Assembly (NCBI RefSeq): GCF_007679035.1
Contig: NZ_VEFR01000002.1
Location: 1-64,000 of the forward strand
Reading direction: 5' to 3'
Source of the DNA: Agrococcus jejuensis
GTDB lineage: Bacteria; Actinomycetota; Actinomycetes; Actinomycetales; Microbacteriaceae
Length of the DNA: 64,000 bases
Shown: piece by piece, positions 8,558 to 17,876 of the stretch
Position numbering within the stretch: position 1 is the first letter of the stretch
Layout of the letters: every line of letters starts with the position of its first letter
Program-made: the position numbers and the translations under genes
Notes under the pieces: generated by a model
Databases searched by the model: none
What the model saw: the letters and a program-made list of their open reading frames with translations, nothing else
Told to the model about the DNA's origin: nothing

Positions 8558-9376
8558 TCAGGCGTCGCGCGACGCGCGACGCGCACGGGCGAGCCGGGCG
8601 CCGTCGGCGAGCACGAGCACGAGTCCGATGACGAGGGCGCCCAGCAGCACGGCGGGCAGCGCCTGGATGCCGACGCCCTCGTAGACGAGCGCTCCGAGCA
8701 GCGCACCGCCGCCGATGCCGAGGTTGAAGCCCGTCGTGTACCAGGCGGTGGACGACTGCAGCATGTGGGTGGGCGACGCCTGCAGCATGCGCGTCTGCAG
8801 CAGCGGCGGCAGCGCCCCCATCGCGAGGCCCCAGAGGAGCACGGCCGCGAACGCCACCGACAGCGTGCTCGTGGCCGACAGCACGACGCACACGACGGCC
8901 ATCACGAGCATGCAGCCGACGGCGCCCGCGAACGGCTTGCGCCCGAGCCACACCGAGACGACCGCGACGGCGAGCGCGCCCATGAGGCCGTACGACAGCA
9001 GCGCCGGGCTCAGCCACACCTCCGGCAGCTCGACGCGCTCGACGAGGTACGGGGTGATGTACGTGTAGAAGGCGTACTGGCCCAGCATGACGACGGCAGT
9101 CGCCGACACCGCGACGGCGACGCCGATCGCCGACCGGCCGGGCTCGCGCTGCGGCATCGCCACCGAACCCGTCTCGGTCGTGGCGACATCGGGCAGGTGG
9201 TTCACGGCGGGCAGCATGCGCCGCACGAGCACCGCGCCCGCGAGGCACGCGACGCCGAAGACCGCGAACGACCAGCGCCAGCCGAGCGCCTGGCCCAGCA
9301 GGGTCGACAGCGGCAGGCCGAGCACGAACGCGAGCGAGCCGCCTGCGCTCGTGATGCCGACGGCACGGTGGCCAGC
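8558..9376 (-). pseudogene. MFS transporter, 5'-truncated remnant
   Basis: From about 9376 to the stop at 8558 the reverse strand encodes TM4 onward of a 12-TM drug/sugar efflux MFS protein, beginning HRAVGITSAGGSLAF, then LGWRWSFAVFG and a full C-terminal half. Upstream of 9376 the same frame turns into an Arg/Ser/Cys-rich non-membrane sequence with no MFS N-terminus, and no other frame restores the first three helices or the loop 2-3 motif. The breakpoint is sharp. A shortened product starting inside is conceivable but would lack the substrate-binding N-domain helices. It converges on the DinB-like gene with a 4-bp gap. Confidence 0.75.
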
Positions 9377-9438
9377 GTCGCCGCATGTCGAACCTCGTGT
9401 CCTCGCACACCGTCGCTCAGACCGACGTGCCGCGCATG

Positions 9439-9500
9439 CGTGGCGCTGCCACGACGCAGGTGAGGTCGACGCGATGCTCGCCCGCATCCACGCACCGCGC
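9439..9500 (+). pseudogene. Possible decayed DivIVA-domain fragment
   Basis: In one forward frame this stretch reads HDAGEVDAMLARIHA, which matches YDMAEVDDFLDRVHA of the intact DivIVA-domain gene just downstream at 8 of 15 positions. It lies between the broken MFS end and the intact gene and has no good start or upstream half. It may be a leftover from a partial duplication linked to the deletion that removed the MFS N-terminus. Short, so chance similarity is possible. Confidence 0.3.
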
Positions 9501-9560
9501 TCGTCGCGCACGAGTCGCGCTGACGCGCGTGCCACCGGCATGCTCTCAGGCATTGCCGAA

Positions 9561-9566
9561 TAGCGT
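9561..9566 (+). promoter_or_regulatory. -10 hexamer TAGCGT, leaderless promoter
   Basis: TAGCGT is followed by 7 nt and the ATG at 9574. No Shine-Dalgarno sequence lies between, consistent with a leaderless mRNA. Confidence 0.55.
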
Positions 9567-9573
9567 TCGCAGC

Positions 9574-9876
9574 ATGCAACCCGGTCCGCTCCTCATGCCC
9601 GACGAGATCGTCGAGCAGATGTTCTCGACGACCCGGTTCCGCGCGGGCTACGACCAGGATCAGGTCGATCACTGGCTCGACGGGGTCGTCGCGACCATGC
9701 GCCAGCACCTTGCGGGCTCCCACGAGGCGGGGCCGATCCGCGCCGACGACGTGGCCGCGGTGCAGTTCACGCAGACCAGGTTCCGCGACGGCTACGACAT
9801 GGCCGAGGTCGACGACTTCCTCGACCGCGTGCACGCGACGCTCGCCGCGCTCGAGCGGGGCGAGCGTCCCAGCTGA
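9574..9876 (+). CDS. Small protein with two DivIVA-domain motifs
   Basis: A 100-residue protein made almost entirely of two DivIVA_dom motifs: FSTTRFRAGYDQDQVDHWLD near residues 17-36 and FTQTRFRDGYDMAEVDDFLD near 66-85. The TRFRxGYDxxxVDxxLD pattern is the membrane-contacting N-terminal element of DivIVA/Wag31. It has no long coiled coil, so it is not the polar growth scaffold itself. Small paired-motif proteins like this may interact with DivIVA, but the role is unknown. Confidence 0.82.
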   Translation: MQPGPLLMPDEIVEQMFSTTRFRAGYDQDQVDHWLDGVVATMRQHLAGSHEAGPIRADDVAAVQFTQTRFRDGYDMAEVDDFLDRVHATLAALERGERPS

Positions 9877-9947
9877 CTCCGCGTCAGCAGTCGGGCTGCC
9901 GACGCCGCTCGGCCCTCCCCGGATGACGAGCGCTCGGGCGACCGGCG

Positions 9948-9953
9948 TAGGGT
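9948..9953 (+). promoter_or_regulatory. -10 hexamer TAGGGT upstream of a mini-ORF
   Basis: TAGGGT is followed by 6 nt and an ATG at 9960. That ATG opens a six-codon reading frame rather than the regulator gene, so the transcript probably starts with the mini-ORF. Confidence 0.5.
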
Positions 9954-9959
9954 GTGCGC

Positions 9960-9980
9960 ATGGCAAGGGTGCCTGCGTGA
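9960..9980 (+). CDS. Six-codon upstream ORF (MARVPA) coupled to the GAF regulator
   Basis: ATG at 9960 begins MARVPA and stops with TGA at 9978-9980. The stop overlaps the GTG start of the regulator at 9977 (GTGA). The ATG sits 6 nt after a TAGGGT -10, so it would be read leaderless and ribosomes ending there could re-initiate on the GTG. There is no in-frame start for the regulator between the presumed transcript start and 9977. No protein function is suggested; it looks like a translational-coupling device. Confidence 0.45.
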   Translation: MARVPA

Positions 9981-11179
9981 CGACGCTCAGCCCCTGGCTC
10001 GCGCAGCCGGGCAGCAGCGAGGAGCGCGCCGTCGTGCGCGCGTCCTGGGATCGTGCGCGCCGCGAGCGCCTCGCGCCCGACGTGTCGGCATCCCTCGCGC
10101 TCGACGACGACGCCCTCGCCGCCGCCCGTGCCGCGCATCCGCTCACCCCCGCGCTCCCCGTGATCTCGCGCCTGCTGCACCGGGATGCCGACGACGGCTC
10201 GGGCGTGCTCGTCGCCGTCGGCGACGCCATGGGGCGGCTGCTGTGGGTCGACGGCGACCGCAGCCTCAAGGCGCGCGGCGAGTCGATGCTGTTCGTCGCG
10301 GGCGCCGACTGGTCGGAGTCGCGAGTCGGCACGAGCGCGCCCGGCACCGCCCTCGCGATCGACCACGCCATCCAGATCCATCGCGCCGAGCACTTCGCCG
10401 AGGTCGTGCAGCCGTGGAGCTGCTCGGCCGTGCCCGTGCACGACCCCGAGCACGGCGGCCTGCTGGGCGTCATCGACATCACGGGTGGCAGCGAGGTCGT
10501 CGACCCGCACGTGCTGCCGCTGCTCGAGGCGACCGCCGCGGCCGTCGAGCGCGAGCTGCTCGTGCAGCGCCTCACGCACGCACGCGGCGCGCACCCGACC
10601 GAGGTGCCCGTGCTCGCGTGCCTCGGCGTCGACACCGGCATCGTCACCGACGGTCGCGAGCGCCGCCTCACGATGCGGCACACCGAGATCCTCGCGCTGC
10701 TCGCGCTGCACCCCGAGGGACTGTCGGGCGGCGAGCTCGCCGCGATGCTCTCGGAGCACGACGCCTCCCCCGTCACGCTGCGCGCCGAGATGACGCGCCT
10801 CAAGCGCGCGCTCTCGGGCGTCGTGCGCCTCGAGTCGCGTCCCTACCGGCTCGCGACGGCGCTCGAGACCGACGTCGACCGGCTGCTGTCGCTGCTCGAC
10901 CGGGGCGCGCACCGCGTCGCCCTCTCCTGCTACCGCGGTCCGCTCGTGCCCGGCTCCATCGCCCCGGGCATCGTCGCCGCGCGCGACGAGATCGCCGGGC
11001 GGTTGCGCACCGCGATCCTGACCTCCGCCTCCTCGGAGGTGCTGTACGACTTCGCCTCGACCCACGGCCGCACCGACCGGGATGCGTGGATGCAGCTGCT
11101 GCATGGACTGCCTCCGCGCTCGCCCCGCCGCGCTGCGGTGGTCGAGCACCTGGAGCGACTGGACCGCGAGCTGGCCTAG
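9977..11179 (+). CDS. GAF-domain transcriptional regulator (AcoR-like without AAA+ domain)
   Basis: A 400-residue protein. Residues about 65-205 form a GAF sensor domain (VGDAMGRLLWVDGD, GTSAPGTALA, AVPVHDPEHGGLLGVIDITGG), as in AcoR-type activators. There is no sigma-54 AAA+ domain. The C-terminal part (about 215-330) has a winged-helix-like stretch with LTMRHTEILALLALHPEGLSG followed by RAEMTRLKRAL. Regulators of this form are commonly found beside exaC-type aldehyde dehydrogenase plus DUF779, the arrangement seen here. It probably senses an alcohol- or aldehyde-derived signal and activates the dehydrogenase gene at 11687. Confidence 0.8.
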   Translation: MTTLSPWLAQPGSSEERAVVRASWDRARRERLAPDVSASLALDDDALAAARAAHPLTPALPVISRLLHRDADDGSGVLVAVGDAMGRLLWVDGDRSLKARGESMLFVAGADWSESRVGTSAPGTALAIDHAIQIHRAEHFAEVVQPWSCSAVPVHDPEHGGLLGVIDITGGSEVVDPHVLPLLEATAAAVERELLVQRLTHARGAHPTEVPVLACLGVDTGIVTDGRERRLTMRHTEILALLALHPEGLSGGELAAMLSEHDASPVTLRAEMTRLKRALSGVVRLESRPYRLATALETDVDRLLSLLDRGAHRVALSCYRGPLVPGSIAPGIVAARDEIAGRLRTAILTSASSEVLYDFASTHGRTDRDAWMQLLHGLPPRSPRRAAVVEHLERLDRELA

Positions 11180-11190
11180 CGCCGGGCCCA

Positions 11191-11570
11191 CCCCATCCAC
11201 CTGGTCGAGGAGCGCGCGAGCCCTCGGCGAGCACGCGTCACGAGACCGCGCGAGCGCTGCTCCCACCCACCCATGCGCACGGTCGCGCCGAGCGGACATC
11301 TCGCGAGGTCTCGTGACGGCTGCAGCCTTCGGCTGCGGCCTCCTCGACCGGCTGGTGCGGCGTGGCGTCGGCGGGCGCACCCCCATCCACCTGGTCGAGG
11401 AGCGCGCGAGCCCTCGGCGAGCACGCGTCACGAGACGGCGCGAGCGCTGCTCCCACCCAGCCATGCGCACGGTCGCGCCGAGCGGACATCTCGCGAGGTC
11501 TCGTGACGGCTGCAGCCTTCGGCTGCGGCCTCCTCGACCAGCTGTCGGGCTGCGGCCTCCTCGACCGGCT
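11191..11570. repeat. Tandem duplication of a 190-bp palindromic intergenic unit
   Basis: Copy 1 (11191-11380) and copy 2 (11381-11570) are almost identical over about 165 bp, with two or three substitutions. Each copy opens with CTGGTCGAGGAG and closes with the inverse CTCCTCGACC(A/G)G. Inside are inner arms CGTCACGAGAC (11236-11246) and GTCTCGTGACG (11308-11318) and a small hairpin GGCTGCAGCC-TTC-GGCTGCGGCC. A shorter degenerate relative lies at 16175-16217. This fills the 507-bp gap between the GAF regulator and aldehyde dehydrogenase. No coding potential or transposase was seen; it behaves like a large REP-type element. Confidence 0.85.
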
Positions 11571-11605
11571 GGTGGTGCTGCGGCCCCCTCGACCGGCGCG
11601 TCACC

Positions 11606-11649
11606 CTGCAACCTCCTGCAACGTCGCCGCGCGTAGCGTGCCGCGCAAC
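11606..11649 (+). promoter_or_regulatory. Direct repeats and -10 upstream of aldehyde dehydrogenase
   Basis: CTGCAAC occurs at 11606-11612 and 11616-11622, exactly 10 bp apart and so on one face of the helix. A related GCGCAAC follows near 11643-11649, after a TAGCGT hexamer (11634-11639) that can serve as -10. AcoR-type regulators bind TGYAAC-like half sites, so this is a plausible operator for the adjacent GAF regulator. The repeats are seen; the binding is inferred. Confidence 0.45.
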
Positions 11650-11686
11650 GGCAACCCGCCGGACAACGACGTCAGAGAGGGTGACC

Positions 11687-13210
<1,524 letters not shown>

Positions 13211-13318
13211 TCGGCGCCGGGCTGTCGACGACCCTCGGCAAGCCCTCGCCACGCGCGGTCCGCGGTGCCATCCTGGTGCCGCGGGCCGCGTCCCGCATCC
13301 GTCCTCAGGAGGTCGACG

Positions 13319-13735
13319 ATGACCGAGTCCACGAACCCCGCCACGATCGAGCGCGTCGCGCTCACCGAGGCCGCAGCCGACCTCATCCGGCAGCTCGTCG
13401 CCGCCCACGGACCCGTGATGTTCCACCAGTCGGGCGGATGCTGCGACGGCTCCGCCCCCATGTGCTACCCCAAGGGCATGTTCCGCACCGGGCAGCAGGA
13501 CGTGCTGCTCGAGGAGCTCGCGATCGACGGCGTCGACGAGCCCGCGCCGTTCTACATGAGCGCGTCGCAGTACGCCCTGTGGAAGCACACGCACATCACC
13601 GTCGACGTCGTGCAGGGCCGCGGCTCGGGCTTCTCGCTCGAGGCGCCGGAGGGCAAGCGCTTCCTCATCCGGTCGCGCATCTTCTCCGACGACGAGTACC
13701 GCTCGCTCGTCGACGCGGGCGTGCTCACCGCCTGA
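13319..13735 (+). CDS. DUF779 family protein
   Basis: A 138-residue cytoplasmic protein of the DUF779 family, nearly always encoded next to exaC-like aldehyde dehydrogenases. The hallmark SGGCCDGSAPMCYP (about residues 38-51) contains three Cys likely to bind a metal. HQSGG precedes it, and a conserved WKHTH follows near residue 85. A strong CAGGAGG sits before the ATG. Its biochemical role is not established; an accessory role in aldehyde or alcohol oxidation is inferred from context. Confidence 0.88.
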   Translation: MTESTNPATIERVALTEAAADLIRQLVAAHGPVMFHQSGGCCDGSAPMCYPKGMFRTGQQDVLLEELAIDGVDEPAPFYMSASQYALWKHTHITVDVVQGRGSGFSLEAPEGKRFLIRSRIFSDDEYRSLVDAGVLTA

Positions 13736-13775
13736 CGCATCGCGTCGACGACGCTGCGGCCGGCCGGCCCTCGTC

Positions 13776-14381
13776 CTAGCCGAGCACGGTCGGCACGAGC
13801 GCCTCGGCCAGCGCCGTGCCCGTCGCGACGGCCTCGATCGCGGTGACGCGCAGCAGGCGGTCACCGGCCGCGGCCCACGTCGTGCCCACGGTGCCGAAGT
13901 CGTCGACGCCCGACTCCTGGTCGGAGCGCACCTCGTGGCCACCGACCGTCGTCGACGCCCACTCCCCCGACTCGTCCCACGCGTCGAGCTGCTCGTCGTC
14001 GACCTGGAAGACATCCACGACGACGAACACGTCGCCGGCCGTCGCGGGCGTCCACGCGCACGTGAGCGCAGGCTCCGGCAGCGCGACGTCGCGGCTCCAC
14101 GAGTCACCCGACGCCTGCCACTCCTGCGCGTTCGGCACGAAGCCGGCAGCGTCGGCGGCCGCTGCCGTGCTCGGCGAGTCGAGCTCGCCGCACAGCTGCG
14201 GCATCGGGGGCAGCGTCACCGGCTCCTCGATGGGCTCGCCGCTCGTCGACGCCTCGTCGCTCGGCGCCGTGGTCGGCGTGCTCGTGCCGGTCTCGTCGGG
14301 AGCGAGCGCGCCCGCCTGGCATCCCGTGAGGGATGCGATGGCGAGCGCGGTGACGAGCGGGAGCAGCAGGCGACGGCGCAT
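13776..14381 (-). CDS. Secreted lipoprotein, unknown function
   Basis: A 201-residue lipoprotein. Signal peptide 1-20 ends in LTGC (lipobox, Cys at about 21). A Thr/Ser/Glu-rich linker follows to about 60, then a globular domain with two further Cys (LCGEL and LTCAW) that could form a disulfide. The domain resembles the many DUF3558-like actinobacterial lipoproteins in size, but I cannot confirm the family. An alternative ATG lies 9 nt upstream in frame; 14381 is chosen because GGGGG precedes it. It is divergent from a second lipoprotein at 14453. Confidence 0.78.
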   Translation of the reverse strand: MRRRLLLPLVTALAIASLTGCQAGALAPDETGTSTPTTAPSDEASTSGEPIEEPVTLPPMPQLCGELDSPSTAAAADAAGFVPNAQEWQASGDSWSRDVALPEPALTCAWTPATAGDVFVVVDVFQVDDEQLDAWDESGEWASTTVGGHEVRSDQESGVDDFGTVGTTWAAAGDRLLRVTAIEAVATGTALAEALVPTVLG

Positions 14382-14452
14382 GTCCCCCATGATGCCGCGT
14401 GCCGCTGGCCGGTCGCTGCAGCAGGCGTCCAGGCCGCGGACGACCATGAGGC

Positions 14453-15220
14453 ATGCCGTCTCATCGCCTCGCCGTCCTGCCGCTCGTCGCTGCGCTGCTG
14501 CTGGTCGGATGCGCATCGTCGGCGGAGACGCCGGGGTCCGCATCGCCGGAGCCCTCGACGACGCCGTCGCCGAGCGCGACCCCGAGCGCGACGCCGACCC
14601 CCGCAGCAGAGCCGGCCGCGCAGCCGACCTTCGACCCGTCGCCCTTCGGGCCGAGCACGACGATGACCGACGAGGACGTGCAGGTCCTCCTGCCGTCGAA
14701 CGCCGACGTCCCGGCCGGATGGGTGTCGCAGTTCGTCGACTACGGCCTGGCCTTCTCGCCGGAACCGGCGCCCTGCGGACCGGGCTTCTGGTACGTGACC
14801 GGCTTCCCGCTCGAGACCGAGGCGGCCTTCGCCTCGATCCGCTGGGCCTCGAGCGGCGACGTCCCGGCACCGCCCTTCCCGACCGGCATCACGACGAGCA
14901 TCTGGGCGACCCCGGACGCCCCGGGCGCGTTCGAGCGCATCGCGACCGACCTCGCCACGTGCACGAGCGCCGACATCGACGATCCGCAGTCGCTGCCGAC
15001 GACGTTCGAGGCCCCCGCGGGCCACGGCGCGGTATGCGGCGGCCTCGCGACGACGCGCGAGGGCACGACGGTGACGAGTCGCACCGTCTTCTGCTGGGCA
15101 TCCGCGGGAGAGCTGCTCGTGCAGGTGCTGTACTGGCAGACGTTCGAGCCGCAGGTCGTGCTCTCCGACGCCGAGATCCGCACGGCGTTCGACGCAGCCC
15201 TCGCCCGGGCACTCGGCTGA
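14453..15220 (+). CDS. Secreted lipoprotein, unknown function
   Basis: A 255-residue lipoprotein. Signal 1-20 ends in LLVGC, followed by a Pro/Ser/Thr-rich wall-spanning linker (about 22-65) and a globular domain. Cys pairs in PCGPG, TCTS, VCGG and FCWAS could form two disulfides. Divergent neighbour of another lipoprotein of similar plan (72 bp apart), suggesting a related function or shared regulation. No enzymatic motif was recognised. Confidence 0.78.
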   Translation: MPSHRLAVLPLVAALLLVGCASSAETPGSASPEPSTTPSPSATPSATPTPAAEPAAQPTFDPSPFGPSTTMTDEDVQVLLPSNADVPAGWVSQFVDYGLAFSPEPAPCGPGFWYVTGFPLETEAAFASIRWASSGDVPAPPFPTGITTSIWATPDAPGAFERIATDLATCTSADIDDPQSLPTTFEAPAGHGAVCGGLATTREGTTVTSRTVFCWASAGELLVQVLYWQTFEPQVVLSDAEIRTAFDAALARALG

Positions 15221-15252
15221 CGTGCCGCGCGCCGCGTCGGCGCGCGCACTCC

Positions 15253-15258
15253 TAGACT
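15253..15258 (+). promoter_or_regulatory. -10 hexamer TAGACT, leaderless promoter of purU
   Basis: TAGACT ends 8 nt before the purU GTG at 15267, with no ribosome-binding site between them. Confidence 0.5.
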
Positions 15259-15266
15259 CTTGCCTC

Positions 15267-16115
15267 GTGCCGAATCACTGGATCCTCTCGTTCGCGTGCG
15301 ACGACCGCGCGGGCATCGTGCACGCCATCACGGGGGCGATCGTCGCGTGCGGCGGCAACATCACCGAGTCGCAGCAGTTCTCGTCGGCGGACACCGACCG
15401 CTTCTTCATGCGCCTGCAGGTCGAGGCGGATGCGCCGCGCGAGGACTTCGAGCGCGAGCTCGCCCCCATCGTCGAGCGGTACGACATGCAGTGGCAGCTC
15501 GACGACGTGGGGCGCCCGCTGCGCACGCTCGTGCTCGTGTCGAAGGCTGCCCACTGCCTCAACGACATGCTCTTCCGCCAGCGCGCGGGCCAGCTGACCG
15601 TCGACATCCCGCTCGTGCTGTCGAACCATCCCGACCTCGGCGACCTCGCCGCGTTCTACGACGTGCCGTTCGAGCACGTGCCGGTGACCGACGCCGCGTC
15701 GAAGGCCGCGTTCGAGGCGCGGGTGCTCGAGGTCGTCGAGCAGCACGACGTCGAGCTCGTCGTGCTCGCCCGCTACATGCAGATCCTCTCGCCGGAGCTC
15801 TGCGAGCGCCTCGCCGGTCGCATCGTGAACATCCACCACTCGTTCCTGCCGGGCTTCAAGGGCGCGAACCCATACCGCCAGGCGCACGCGCGCGGCGTGA
15901 AGCTGATCGGCGCGACGGCGCACTTCGTCACGAGCGACCTCGACGAGGGGCCGATCATCGAGCAGAACGTCGTGCGCGTCGACCACGCGCATTCGCCGGC
16001 GCAGCTCATCGCGATCGGGCAGGACGAGGAGTCGCGCACGCTCACGAAGGCGGTGCAGTGGTTCTCGGAGGATCGCGTGCTGCTCGACGGGCAGCGCACC
16101 ATCATCTTCCGGTGA
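15267..16115 (+). CDS. purU: Formyltetrahydrofolate deformylase
   Basis: A 282-residue PurU that hydrolyses 10-formyl-THF to formate and THF. Residues 1-80 are an ACT domain (WILSFACDDRAGIVHAITGAI). The formyltransferase-fold hydrolase follows, with IVNIHHSFLPGFKGANPY carrying the conserved Asn and His and VTSDLDEGPIIEQ carrying the Asp. It balances the folate pool made by glyA-folD in this window. Start GTG 15267 fits the family N-terminus and the leaderless -10 upstream. Confidence 0.95.
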   Translation: MPNHWILSFACDDRAGIVHAITGAIVACGGNITESQQFSSADTDRFFMRLQVEADAPREDFERELAPIVERYDMQWQLDDVGRPLRTLVLVSKAAHCLNDMLFRQRAGQLTVDIPLVLSNHPDLGDLAAFYDVPFEHVPVTDAASKAAFEARVLEVVEQHDVELVVLARYMQILSPELCERLAGRIVNIHHSFLPGFKGANPYRQAHARGVKLIGATAHFVTSDLDEGPIIEQNVVRVDHAHSPAQLIAIGQDEESRTLTKAVQWFSEDRVLLDGQRTIIFR

Positions 16116-16125
16116 CGCCGGAGGG

Positions 16126-16160
16126 ATCGGGTTCGAGCGACGGAGGAGCCCGAGCCCGAT
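16126..16160 (+). terminator. Hairpin after purU
   Basis: ATCGGGTTCGAGC (16126-16138) pairs with GCCCGAGCCCGAT (16148-16160) over 13 positions with two G-T pairs and a 9-nt loop, starting 10 bp after the purU stop. Confidence 0.6.
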
Positions 16161-16174
16161 GCCGGAGGGGTCAC

Positions 16175-16217
16175 GGTCGAGGAGGCCGCGAGCGCAGCGA
16201 GCAGCCGTCGCGAGGCC
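16175..16217. repeat. Fragment related to the 190-bp palindromic unit
   Basis: GGTCGAGGAGGCCGCGAGCG followed by CAGCGAGC and GTCGCGAGGCC resembles the outer arm and arm-proximal part of the units at 11191-11570. It is short and degenerate. Confidence 0.4.
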
Positions 16218-16326
16218 GCACCACGCCGCACCGCCGATTCCGCACCTGTCAGGGCGCAAGTCCTATGCATTCCGTCGTCCGGACCCCCATACTGGGTGGC
16301 ATCCGGTAGCGAAGGAGCGCGATTCC

Positions 16327-17691
16327 ATGGAGTATCAGGTCGTCAACCCGTCCACGGGCGAGACCGGCGAGGTGCATCCCACCGTCACCGCCGACGAGCT
16401 CGAGACCGCGATCGCAGGAGCGTGGAGCGCGTGGCACGTGCTCGCCGCCGAGTCGGTCGCCGATCGCGCAGCCCGCATCGCCAAGGTCGCCGACCTGCAC
16501 GAGGAGCGCGTCGAGGAGCTCGCCGCGATCATCATGCGCGAGATGGGCAAGCCGAAGAGCCAGGCCACGGGCGAGGTCGAGTTCGCCGCCGCCATCTACC
16601 GCTGGTACGCCGACCACGCCGAGGAGCTGCTCGCGGACCTGCCGCTGCAGACCGACGACGGCCGCGCCGTCGTGCGCAAGTCGTCGATCGGGCCGCTGCT
16701 GGGCATCATGCCCTGGAACTTCCCCTACTACCAGGTCGCCCGCTTCGCAGGCCCCAACCTCGTCGTGGGCAACCCGATCCTGCTGAAGCACGCACCCCAG
16801 TGCCCCGAGTCGGCCCTCGCGATCCACGCGATCTTCGCCGAGGCCGGCTTCCCCGTCGGCGGCTACACGAACGTGTTCCTCACGAACGACCAGGCCGCCG
16901 AGGTCATCGCCGACCCGCGCGTGCGCGGCGTCTCGCTCACGGGCTCCGAGCGCGCGGGTGCCGCCGTCGCCGAGGTCGCGGGCCGCAACCTCAAGAAGGC
17001 CGTGCTCGAGCTGGGCGGCTCCGACCCGTTCATCCTGCTCTCGACCGACGACCTCGACCAGGTCGTCGAGGACGCGGTCAACGCGCGCCTCGACAACACG
17101 GGCCAGTCGTGCAACGCCGCGAAGCGGTTCATCGTGCACGAGGACCTCTACGACGCGTTCGCCGAGAAGATGACGGCGAAGATGGCGGAGCAGGCTCCCG
17201 GCGCACCCGACGACGACCTCCTGCTGGGCCCGCTGTCGTCGAAGGCGGCCGCCGACCGCCTCGAGACGCAGATCGAGGCGGCGATCGCCGCCGGCGCCAC
17301 GGCGCTGCTGCGCGGTGCCGCGCCGCACGGCGACGGCGGCGCGCACGTCGGCACGACGGTGCTCGCCGACATCGCACCCGAGAACCCCGCCTACCAGCAG
17401 GAGTTCTTCGGCCCCGTCGCGTCGCTCTACAAGGTCGCGAACGAGGACGAGGCGATCGAGGTCGCCAACGCCACGCCGTTCGGCCTCGGCTCGTACCTCT
17501 ACACGACCGACGAGTCGCAGGCGTCGCGCCTGGCCGACCGCATCGACGCCGGCATGGTGTTCGTCAACGCGGTGCTCGCCGACGAGGCCGGCCTGCCGTT
17601 CGGCGGCGTCAAGCGCTCGGGCACGGGCCGCGAGATGGGCGTGCTCGGCATCGAGGAGTTCCTCAACAAGAAGGTCGTGCGCCTGCCGTAG
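16327..17691 (+). CDS. NAD(P)-dependent succinate-semialdehyde dehydrogenase family protein
   Basis: A 454-residue aldehyde dehydrogenase of the GabD/SSADH group. IMPWNFPYYQV (cofactor region), VLELGGSDPFI with the catalytic Glu and NTGQSCNAAKRFIV with the nucleophilic Cys are all present. The C-terminal PFGGVKRSGTGREMG is typical. The single Cys in GQSCNA and the short N-terminus match the class oxidising succinic semialdehyde in GABA degradation, though the substrate is not proven. GGAG precedes the ATG by 9 nt. A strong terminator follows. Confidence 0.9.
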   Translation: MEYQVVNPSTGETGEVHPTVTADELETAIAGAWSAWHVLAAESVADRAARIAKVADLHEERVEELAAIIMREMGKPKSQATGEVEFAAAIYRWYADHAEELLADLPLQTDDGRAVVRKSSIGPLLGIMPWNFPYYQVARFAGPNLVVGNPILLKHAPQCPESALAIHAIFAEAGFPVGGYTNVFLTNDQAAEVIADPRVRGVSLTGSERAGAAVAEVAGRNLKKAVLELGGSDPFILLSTDDLDQVVEDAVNARLDNTGQSCNAAKRFIVHEDLYDAFAEKMTAKMAEQAPGAPDDDLLLGPLSSKAAADRLETQIEAAIAAGATALLRGAAPHGDGGAHVGTTVLADIAPENPAYQQEFFGPVASLYKVANEDEAIEVANATPFGLGSYLYTTDESQASRLADRIDAGMVFVNAVLADEAGLPFGGVKRSGTGREMGVLGIEEFLNKKVVRLP

Positions 17692-17710
17692 GCACGGGAT
17701 CGCACGCTCG

Positions 17711-17746
17711 GATGGGGCGCGTCGGCTGCGGCCGACGCGCCCCATC
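17711..17746 (+). terminator. Perfect hairpin with TGCG tetraloop
   Basis: GATGGGGCGCGTCGGC (17711-17726) pairs perfectly with its complement at 17731-17746 around a TGCG loop of the stable UNCG class. It lies 19 bp after the dehydrogenase stop. Confidence 0.85.
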
Positions 17747-17833
17747 GTCGTGCGAGGGAGACTCGGGCCGGCCCCGGAGCAAGGTTCATCGAATCGTCAC
17801 GAACGGCACGGACGTGTCGTCGCAGGTTCTGGC

Positions 17834-17839
17834 TAGGTT
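17834..17839 (+). promoter_or_regulatory. -10 hexamer TAGGTT for the secreted nuclease gene
   Basis: TAGGTT lies about 38 bp before the ATG at 17877. Unlike most promoters here, this leaves an untranslated leader of about 30 nt. Confidence 0.4.
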
Positions 17840-17876
17840 GAGCGGCAACCCCCGACCACCGGACCTTGGACCACGC

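Noticed and set aside
8558..9553. A complete 331-residue MFS gene starting near 9553
   Set aside because: The first 60 residues are Arg/Cys-rich, not membrane spanning, and do not fit any MFS N-terminus; the homologous part begins near 9376.
11191..11570. Insertion sequence or MITE with target duplications
   Set aside because: No transposase, no clear target-site duplication, and the copies abut exactly in tandem; described as a palindromic repeat instead.
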